A DNA stretch of 5,615 nucleotides from Acidobacteriota bacterium (GTDB lineage Bacteria > Acidobacteriota > Terriglobia > Terriglobales > Acidobacteriaceae), in the NCBI GenBank assembly GCA_003224835.1, contig QHZX01000083.1, positions 1,455 to 7,069 on the forward strand. Direction: 5' to 3'. Below the pieces are notes generated by a model. It did not search any database. It was not told the origin of the DNA and saw nothing but the letters and a program-made list of their open reading frames with translations. A program made the position numbers and the translations under genes. Each line of letters opens with the position of its first letter. The first letter of the stretch is position 1. Below are positions 1 through 5,615 of this stretch, piece by piece.

Positions 1-53
1 AGGGCGCAGAGATTCGGCCATCGGTATTTCGATCAGACTGACTGGTGCAATGC

Positions 54-944
<891 letters not shown>

Positions 945-950
945 GTTGTT

Positions 951-955
951 CTCCC
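951..955 (-). promoter_or_regulatory. Ribosome binding site of the desaturase (GGGAG)
   Basis: On the minus strand GGGAG is followed by the 6-base spacer AACAAC and then TTG. This strong Shine-Dalgarno match decides the non-ATG start of the desaturase, since no in-frame ATG exists upstream before the stop at 987-989. Confidence 0.75.
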
Positions 956-1010
956 GGGTTCGGTCGTTATTGGCCCTATCGGTAGATTAACCGCGCTCTT
1001 CAGTCACGGC

Positions 1011-1028
1011 TGTAATACTTGTGTAATA
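1011..1028. repeat. Short direct repeat TGTAATA-CTTG-TGTAATA (11-base period)
   Basis: Two exact copies of TGTAATA (1011-1017 and 1022-1028) are separated by CTTG, so they repeat every 11 bases, about one helical turn. They lie 67-84 bases upstream of the desaturase TTG start. Same-face spacing is what tandem binding of a regulator would need, but the units are short and chance is not excluded. Confidence 0.4.
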
Positions 1029-1042
1029 GCAGGAGGTGGAGA

Positions 1043-1056
1043 GTTACGTAGGTAAC
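1043..1056. promoter_or_regulatory. Possible operator: perfect inverted repeat GTTAC-GTAG-GTAAC
   Basis: The arms GTTAC (1043-1047) and GTAAC (1052-1056) are exact reverse complements around the 4-base spacer GTAG. The site lies about 98-112 bases upstream of the desaturase start and 15 bases from the direct repeat. It resembles a dimeric repressor or activator site. No U-run follows it on either strand, so a terminator is unlikely. The assignment rests on symmetry and position only. Confidence 0.35.
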
Positions 1057-1182
1057 GGGCAGCGGCTTAGGAATTGAGAATACCTGCCACCCGGCATCCA
1101 TGGCTGCTCAAAGATTAACGGAAGGCTCCGGAGAAAAGAACAGGGGTGTCACGGCCGAACCGTACTTTCCTAACGCTGTTTG

Positions 1183-2616
1183 TCATTGCGCGCTGCTGAG
1201 GGAATTCTCCGCAGCGGGGGAGGCCAGCTCCGCGGGAGTGTCAAACAAATATAAGTGACGTAGCTTGGAGACGTTCTTGAATGAAGCGACGGCCTCGCTG
1301 GTGACCCTTGTCCCGCTCAGATTCAAGTACGTAAGTTGCGAAAGTGAGGAAAGCTTTCCAAGAGTCCGGCCGGTCACGGCTGTACCTTCCAGATGAAGCG
1401 CGCGCAGATGCTTAAATTGGCTCAACGTCTCCAGGCTCGCATCGGTGATGGCCGTGCGCCCAAGCTCCGCTTCCACAATAAATGGCGCGAAACGCTCGAA
1501 TTTCGCAAGCTGCGCATCATCGAAGCTGCCGGCAACGTCGACTGTGCGGAGGATAAGCCCGTCCGACGGAGTTGCAGATACCGCCACCAGCTTTGCCCCT
1601 TGCGACTGCTGCATCTGGCGAATGTCGCCAATCAACGCGCTATAGTCGTCGACCGGTGGCAGCGCTTGCTCTCGGTCTTCTTCAATAAAGATTCCTGGGA
1701 CGCTGACCGTTTCCGCAGAGGCGCCGGCCAGTACCCAAGCGTGGATCCTCGCAATCTCATCGGGCGTTAACGGCGGCCGGCCCTCAGCAGGCATGAAGTG
1801 CGGGTCCTTCGGTGGAAGCGTCACCTTTTGCAGCAGAATGCTGCGGTCGGGATTGCGAGGAGCGATCACGGCGCCATCTTTGCCGCCCGCCATCAAAGCC
1901 TCATAAGAATCGAGCCTCAGCCCTCCCTGTTCTTTGCTCGTGCCGTGGCACGCAACACACTTCGTGTCGAGCACTGGATAGATATGCCGCGCGAAGAAAG
2001 ACTCTGGATGCGCAACCACTGCACTTGGAGCAAGAACTCGTTTCATGGGAGCGGGCATATAACGGGTCAAATAGTCGCTTCCATGCGCAATCGAGCCGCC
2101 TTGATGTGCCGTCCATGCGAGCGTAAGCAGAGTCCCGACGAGCAGCGTGGGATAAGCGCGCGGCAAGGTGCCAGCACCCCATGAGAAGCGGACAATATTG
2201 CACAACAGCAATTCGAGTGTAAGCACGACACCGCCGCGCATGTGCCGCGTCACAGTGCCTCCCATCTCGCCGCTGCCATATGCCAACAAAAATCCAAAGA
2301 AAATCGAGATAACGCAAGTTGCGAGCGCGATCTGCAGAACGAAACCTGCCGCTTCACGCAGGGCCGGCCGTCTCGCACCAGCTAACTCAAGCAGGGGCAA
2401 AAGCAAAATCAATCCGATTGGGAGGTGCACCACAAGAGGGTGGAAACGTCCGAGAAATTGAAGCCAGTCTCCGTGCGACCGTCCGTCCAGAAGAAAGAAC
2501 CGAGACGGCAGGAATACAACCACGATGCCTGCAGTGATCGCGCCAACCCACGCGATAGGAATCCGGCGCATTCTCTGCTGTAAATCGCGGAGGGTTCCCG
2601 CGGCTCCCGCAATCAC
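1183..2616 (-). CDS. Membrane-anchored cytochrome: DUF2231-like membrane domain + PSCyt1-type cytochrome c domain + leucine-rich repeats
   Basis: This 477-residue protein is a three-part fusion. Residues about 20-43, 60-78, 88-113, 128-146 and 155-170 form five predicted membrane segments resembling the DUF2231 family (FHPLVVHLPIGL at 58-69). The positive residues R82, R83 and R87 lie on the predicted inner side, so the chain after segment five should be periplasmic. Next comes a planctomycete-type cytochrome c domain: CVACH (220-224) binds heme c covalently, and the following LRLDSYEALMAGG (233-245), NPDRSILLQKV (255-265) and FMPAEGRPPLTPDEIARI (274-291) are typical of the family; M275 is the likely distal ligand. 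Residues about 383-460 form leucine-rich repeats with a 23-24-residue period (LRALHLEGTAVT, LTYLNLSGTRVT, LRHLYLFDT). The start is GTG, with AAGGA 8 bases upstream, overlapping the DUF1501 stop by 4 bases. A role in electron transfer is inferred; partner and substrate are unknown. Confidence 0.88.
   Translation of the reverse strand: MIAGAAGTLRDLQQRMRRIPIAWVGAITAGIVVVFLPSRFFLLDGRSHGDWLQFLGRFHPLVVHLPIGLILLLPLLELAGARRPALREAAGFVLQIALATCVISIFFGFLLAYGSGEMGGTVTRHMRGGVVLTLELLLCNIVRFSWGAGTLPRAYPTLLVGTLLTLAWTAHQGGSIAHGSDYLTRYMPAPMKRVLAPSAVVAHPESFFARHIYPVLDTKCVACHGTSKEQGGLRLDSYEALMAGGKDGAVIAPRNPDRSILLQKVTLPPKDPHFMPAEGRPPLTPDEIARIHAWVLAGASAETVSVPGIFIEEDREQALPPVDDYSALIGDIRQMQQSQGAKLVAVSATPSDGLILRTVDVAGSFDDAQLAKFERFAPFIVEAELGRTAITDASLETLSQFKHLRALHLEGTAVTGRTLGKLSSLSQLTYLNLSGTRVTSEAVASFKNVSKLRHLYLFDTPAELASPAAENSLSSAQ
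2613..2616 (-). other. GTGA start/stop overlap between DUF1501 and cytochrome genes
   Basis: The TGA stop of the DUF1501 gene shares bases with the GTG start of the next gene. Such 4-base overlaps are a sign of translational coupling, so the two proteins are probably made together from one transcript. Confidence 0.8.
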
Positions 2617-4163
2617 GCCAACAATCCTTGCACCACAGATGCCGGCACAGGGCTTGTCAGTTTTTGATCAAGGCCTTGGAATCGATATGTGAATTTATCG
2701 TGATTGATGCCAAGGCAATGAAGGATCGTGGCATTGAAGTCGCGCACGTGTACCGGATCCTTTACAACGTTGTAGCTGTACTCATCGGTTTCACCATAAG
2801 TGATCCCGGGCCGTACACCTGCTCCGGTCATCCAGGTTGTGAAGCAGCGGGGATGATGGTCACGGCCATAATTATCCTGACTCAACCCGCCTTGACTGTA
2901 TACCGTGCGTCCAAACTCGCCCGCCCAGATGACCAGCGTGTCGTCGAGCAGCCCCCGGCGCTTCAGGTCTGTAACCAACGCATAGCAGCCGCGGTCTGTC
3001 TCCTGACATAACACGGGTAACATGCCGACGACATTATCGTGAACATCCCAACCTCGCTTGTAAATCTGAGTGAAGCGCACACCGCGTTCGGCCATTCTGC
3101 GCGCGAGCAGGCAGTTGTACGCGAATGTCCCGGGCTCCTTTGCATCGGGACCGTAAAGATCCCAGGTTGATTGAGGCTCCTTACTGAGGTCGGTCAGTTC
3201 CGGGACTGAAGACTGCATCCGAAACGCCATCTCGTACTGAGCGATGCGCGAGTTGGTCTCGGGATCGCCAACGTCGGCAAGCGTCTGGCGATTGATTTCT
3301 TCGACGGCATCGAGCATCTTGCGGCGCACATTGCGATCGACTCCTGCGGGATCATCGAGATAAAGCACCGGGTCACCTGCGGAACGAAGGCCAACACCTG
3401 AGAATTCCGACGATAGAAAACCGCTGCTCCACAAACGCGACGAAACCGGCTGATTGTTCTCCTTTGGATTCGTCTTCGTCTGAAGAACGATGAACGTTGG
3501 CAAATTATCGTTCATGCTTCCAAGGCCGTACGCCAGCCAGGCTCCGAGGCATGGCTTACCTGCATTCATGTTCCCTGTATTGATGAGCATGATCGCCGGC
3601 TCATGGTTGATGGCATCCGTATTGGTTGACTTAATTATGGTGAGATCGTCCACCATGCGCGCAGTGTAAGGAAGCAGGTTACTCACCCAGGTTCCGGTTT
3701 GGCCATGCTGACCAAATGGCCAGTGAGTGGGCGCGATGGGGAAACGCGCCTGACCAGCTGTCATGCCCGTGAGTTGCTGGTTGCCACGAACCGAGTCAGG
3801 CATGTCCTTGTCGTACTCCGCTGCGAGGTTCGGCTTATAGTCCAACAAATCCATTTGTGGCGGAGCGCCGGACATAAACAGATAAATCGCGCGCTTAGCT
3901 TTTGGTGCGAAATGGGGAAGCCCAAGGCTGTTGCGCCCGGGCGCTGAAAATACCTTCCCATCTGCCGCAAACGCGATGCCACGCGGTATTGCTTCTCCGA
4001 AAAGGCTCGCCAATGCAGCCCATCCCAGCACTTTCCCGGAGCGCCCAAGAAAGCGACGCCGCGTCTCGCACGCCGACCACTCCCTTTTCAGGTCACCGGA
4101 AATGGATAGGTCCATTGGGCTTGTCTGATCTTCGCAATCGCTGCAGAATCGATGCTGTTTCAT
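2613..4163 (-). CDS. DUF1501 family protein, Tat-exported (alkaline-phosphatase-superfamily-like)
   Basis: The 516-residue product belongs to the DUF1501 family, distantly related to sulfatases and alkaline phosphatases and common beside DUF1553 genes; its reaction is not established. A twin-arginine signal is visible: TRRRFLGRS (34-42) followed by the hydrophobic stretch VLGWAALASLFG (45-56) and a likely cleavage region near 64-68, so the protein should be exported folded. Family landmarks follow in order: YLFMSGAPPQMDLLDYKP (94-111), STNTDAINHEPA (179-190), GKPCLGAWLAYGLGS (202-216), GWDVHDN (371-377), VIWAGEFGRT (411-420), GRDHHP (433-438) and HVRDFNATILHCLGI (472-486). The Asp/His-rich motifs at 373-376 and 433-437 are candidate metal ligands by analogy with the superfamily. 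The length is normal. ATG at 4163 follows the DUF1553 stop by 11 bases with only a weak ribosome site, so re-initiation is plausible; ATG at codon 17 (4115) is an alternative that still keeps the Tat motif. Confidence 0.93.
   Translation of the reverse strand: MKQHRFCSDCEDQTSPMDLSISGDLKREWSACETRRRFLGRSGKVLGWAALASLFGEAIPRGIAFAADGKVFSAPGRNSLGLPHFAPKAKRAIYLFMSGAPPQMDLLDYKPNLAAEYDKDMPDSVRGNQQLTGMTAGQARFPIAPTHWPFGQHGQTGTWVSNLLPYTARMVDDLTIIKSTNTDAINHEPAIMLINTGNMNAGKPCLGAWLAYGLGSMNDNLPTFIVLQTKTNPKENNQPVSSRLWSSGFLSSEFSGVGLRSAGDPVLYLDDPAGVDRNVRRKMLDAVEEINRQTLADVGDPETNSRIAQYEMAFRMQSSVPELTDLSKEPQSTWDLYGPDAKEPGTFAYNCLLARRMAERGVRFTQIYKRGWDVHDNVVGMLPVLCQETDRGCYALVTDLKRRGLLDDTLVIWAGEFGRTVYSQGGLSQDNYGRDHHPRCFTTWMTGAGVRPGITYGETDEYSYNVVKDPVHVRDFNATILHCLGINHDKFTYRFQGLDQKLTSPVPASVVQGLLA
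2625..2629 (-). promoter_or_regulatory. Ribosome binding site of the membrane cytochrome gene (AAGGA)
   Basis: AAGGA lies 8 bases before the GTG start and inside the last codons of the DUF1501 gene. It supports GTG at 2616 over the internal ATG at codon 16, which has no comparably good site and would remove basic residues ahead of the first membrane segment. Confidence 0.6.
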
Positions 4164-4174
4164 ATAAATACCCG

Positions 4175-5615
4175 CTACTTATTTACAGTCTCATCCAGGT
4201 TTAGCATCTCGCTCGCGACCATCGTCCACGCAGCCAACTCGGCCTCCGGAATAGATGCATCCCGCTTGCTCTCTCCTATCTTGACGAGTGAACGCGCACT
4301 TTTAGGATCGGCTGCGTAGTGTTTCCGCATTTCGTTGAATGATTCCTCTAGAACTGTTTCCATTCTCGCGGGCGCGTCATGTGCCAGCAGAATCTGACTC
4401 ATGAATTTGATTCGCTGTTCTGGACGCGGCCCCGACTCGTGAATAACGCGTTGGGCCAGGGCTCGAGCCGCCTCCACCCATTGCACATCGTTCATCGTCA
4501 CCAGCGCCTGCAGCGGAGTATCTGTTCGCTGCCGCCTCGTACAGACCACGTCGCGCACGGGAGCGTCAAACGCATCCATGTTGGCGGGTGGCGCCATGCG
4601 CTTCAGGTATGTGTACATGCTGCGCCGGTGAAGCGAATCGCCGTGATCCTGCACGTAATGCAATGTATCACTCGTGGGGTAACTTACCTGCTCCCAGATG
4701 TTGGGCGGCTGGTAGGGCTTTACGCTCGGACCGCCTACCTTCTTCACGAGTAGCCCACCGGCCTCAAGCGCGATGTCGCGCAGCATTTCCGCGTCCATCC
4801 GGAATCGTGGCCCACGAGACAACAACAGGTTTCTCGGATCTTTCGCAAGTTGCTGCGGGTTCGATTTCGAGCTTTGCCGGTACGCAGCCGACATGATCAT
4901 GAGCTTGTACATATGCTTCACATCCCATCCGCTCTCGCGGAACTCAACCGCGAGCCAGTCGAGTAATTCAGGATGCGTCGGCCGTTGCCCCATGATGCCG
5001 AAATCTTCCGTTGTCTCTACCAGGCCAGTGCCGAAAAGTTCGTACCACATTCGATTCACGGTGACTCGTGCAGTGAGCGGGTTTGCCGGGCTCACTGTCC
5101 ACTTGGCTAACGCGAGCCGATTGCGGGGTTGGTTCGGAGGCAATGGCGGCAGGAAATGAGGCGTGTTGGCAGCAACTCGCTCCGTCCGGGCCGTATACAT
5201 TCCGCGCGTCAGCACGTGCGCATATGCGGCAGATGCCTTTTCCCACGAGACCAGAGTCAGGTCCCCGCCGGCGGAGAGCCGATCCAGTTGCGTATCGAGC
5301 GGAGCAATCTCGCGCTGAACCTTCCGGTAAGTGGGATCGACGTCATTGAGGTAGAACTCGCTCACCACGTGCCATTGATCCGTGGACCATTGCTCTGCCG
5401 GATGCTGCGTAATCTCGGCTACATAGTCCTCGAATGGAAGCCGCCTGACTTCGCCTGGGGTTAGAGCCCGTGCGTAAAGCCGGATGTCCTGGTAACGGGC
5501 CTCTTTGGCCGGGTGCTCATCGGGATTGCGCCACCCGAGTTGCAATGGAGCTTTGGTGCGGATCGTCGCACCCGCAAGATTGTCTTTGAGCACACGAGTG
5601 GCAACCGGTGCGCCA
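4175..5615 (-). CDS. PSD1/DUF1553 domain protein, C-terminal part (N-terminus outside window)
   Basis: The frame is open to the right edge; 479 residues are visible, numbered here from the first complete codon. Residues 1-57 are the end of a LamG/concanavalin-like domain (TKAPLQLGWR at 20-29, YQDIRLYARALTPGEV at 41-56). A linker with VLTRGMY (134-140) and PHFLPPLPP (152-160) leads into the PSD1/DUF1553 domain: NRLALAKW (165-172), NPLTARVTVNRMW (178-190), EDFGIMGQRPTHPELLDWLA (203-222), SAAYRQSS (242-249), GGPSVKPYQPPNIWE (294-308) and the signature TDTPLQALVTMND (364-376). Full members usually begin with a signal peptide, a heme-binding PSCyt1 domain and DUF1549, then LamG; those parts are expected beyond position 5615. 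The domain's biochemical role is unknown; secretion and glycan binding are suggested by the architecture. A GTG at 5593 is in frame but lies inside the LamG fold, so it is not the true start. The stop is TAG, 11 bases before the DUF1501 gene. Confidence 0.93.
   Translation of the reverse strand, partial: GAPVATRVLKDNLAGATIRTKAPLQLGWRNPDEHPAKEARYQDIRLYARALTPGEVRRLPFEDYVAEITQHPAEQWSTDQWHVVSEFYLNDVDPTYRKVQREIAPLDTQLDRLSAGGDLTLVSWEKASAAYAHVLTRGMYTARTERVAANTPHFLPPLPPNQPRNRLALAKWTVSPANPLTARVTVNRMWYELFGTGLVETTEDFGIMGQRPTHPELLDWLAVEFRESGWDVKHMYKLMIMSAAYRQSSKSNPQQLAKDPRNLLLSRGPRFRMDAEMLRDIALEAGGLLVKKVGGPSVKPYQPPNIWEQVSYPTSDTLHYVQDHGDSLHRRSMYTYLKRMAPPANMDAFDAPVRDVVCTRRQRTDTPLQALVTMNDVQWVEAARALAQRVIHESGPRPEQRIKFMSQILLAHDAPARMETVLEESFNEMRKHYAADPKSARSLVKIGESKRDASIPEAELAAWTMVASEMLNLDETVNK

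Larger units (their letters stand above)
945..1182 (-). promoter_or_regulatory. Intergenic region, presumed desaturase promoter region
   Basis: This 238-base gap separates the cytochrome gene stop from the desaturase start; both genes point left. It contains no credible coding region. Its length, the strong ribosome binding site at its left end and two repeat elements (1011-1028 and 1043-1056) suggest that the desaturase has its own promoter here. I could not find a pair of -35/-10 boxes close to the sigma-70 consensus; the best AT-rich candidates (TATTAC near 1012-1017 and TAATCT near 984-989, minus strand) lack a good partner. No strong terminator for the upstream operon is visible, only 4-base-pair stems. 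Confidence 0.4.
1183..5615 (-). other. Predicted operon: DUF1553 - DUF1501 - membrane cytochrome
   Basis: Three same-strand genes are separated by 11 bases and by a 4-base overlap, with no room for internal promoters or terminators between them. DUF1553 and DUF1501 neighbours are a known recurrent pair in Planctomycetota, Verrucomicrobiota and Acidobacteriota. All products are predicted to act outside the cytoplasm. The operon continues past the right edge; its promoter is not visible. Confidence 0.8.

Noticed and set aside
1..21. ATG at 19-21 on the minus strand that could begin another gene downstream of the desaturase (MAESLRP)
   Set aside because: Only seven codons are visible and no good ribosome binding site precedes it.
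1031..1040. AGGAGG on the plus strand as a ribosome binding site
   Set aside because: No start codon with a downstream open frame follows at suitable distance.
1119..1163. Small stems near 1119-1130 (CGGA-AGGC-TCCG) and 1151-1163 (ACGG/CCGT) as a terminator for the upstream operon
   Set aside because: Stems are only 4 base pairs and no proper U-run follows; they do not meet the usual picture of an intrinsic terminator.
1003..1384. Exact 12-base repeat GTCACGGCTGTA at 1003-1014 and 1373-1384
   Set aside because: One copy is inside the leucine-rich-repeat coding region; about one 12-base match is expected by chance in a sequence this long.
5591..5593. GTG at 5593 as the start of the DUF1553 gene
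   Set aside because: The frame stays open upstream to the window edge and the residues before it continue the LamG-like domain, so the true start lies outside the window.

Overview
The window carries four genes, all on the minus strand, and no RNA genes, mobile elements or CRISPR arrays that I can see. Read in the direction of transcription (from high to low coordinates) they are: the C-terminal part of a PSD1/DUF1553 protein that runs in from the right edge (4175-5615), a twin-arginine-exported DUF1501 protein (2613-4163), a membrane-anchored fusion of a DUF2231-like domain, a planctomycete-type cytochrome c domain and leucine-rich repeats (1183-2616), and, after a 238-base gap, a membrane acyl-CoA/fatty-acid desaturase (54-944).

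The DUF1553 + DUF1501 + PSCyt-type cytochrome combination is typical of Planctomycetota, Verrucomicrobiota and Acidobacteriota. The moderate GC content (roughly mid-50s percent by eye) and the style of the proteins fit a soil acidobacterium (Terriglobia/Solibacter-like) best. This is an inference from gene content; no phylogenetic marker is present.

The first three genes look like one operon. The DUF1553 stop and the DUF1501 start are 11 bases apart, and the DUF1501 stop overlaps the GTG start of the cytochrome gene by 4 bases (GTGA). The predicted products are all extracytoplasmic: the full DUF1553 protein is normally secreted and carries an N-terminal heme domain (outside this window), the DUF1501 protein has a Tat signal, and the third protein has five predicted membrane segments that place its CxxCH heme domain in the periplasm. 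Together they suggest an envelope redox/hydrolase cassette of unknown substrate.

The intergenic stretch 945-1182 holds no gene. It contains two regulatory-looking repeats upstream of the desaturase: a direct repeat with an 11-base period (TGTAATA-CTTG-TGTAATA) and a perfect inverted repeat (GTTAC-GTAG-GTAAC). The desaturase starts at TTG behind a clear GGGAG ribosome binding site and is probably transcribed separately, linked to membrane-lipid adjustment rather than to the cassette. Bases 1-53 hold nothing that can be assigned. I found no clearly new system; the most interesting element is the multi-domain membrane cytochrome with a cluster of histidines at its periplasmic face.
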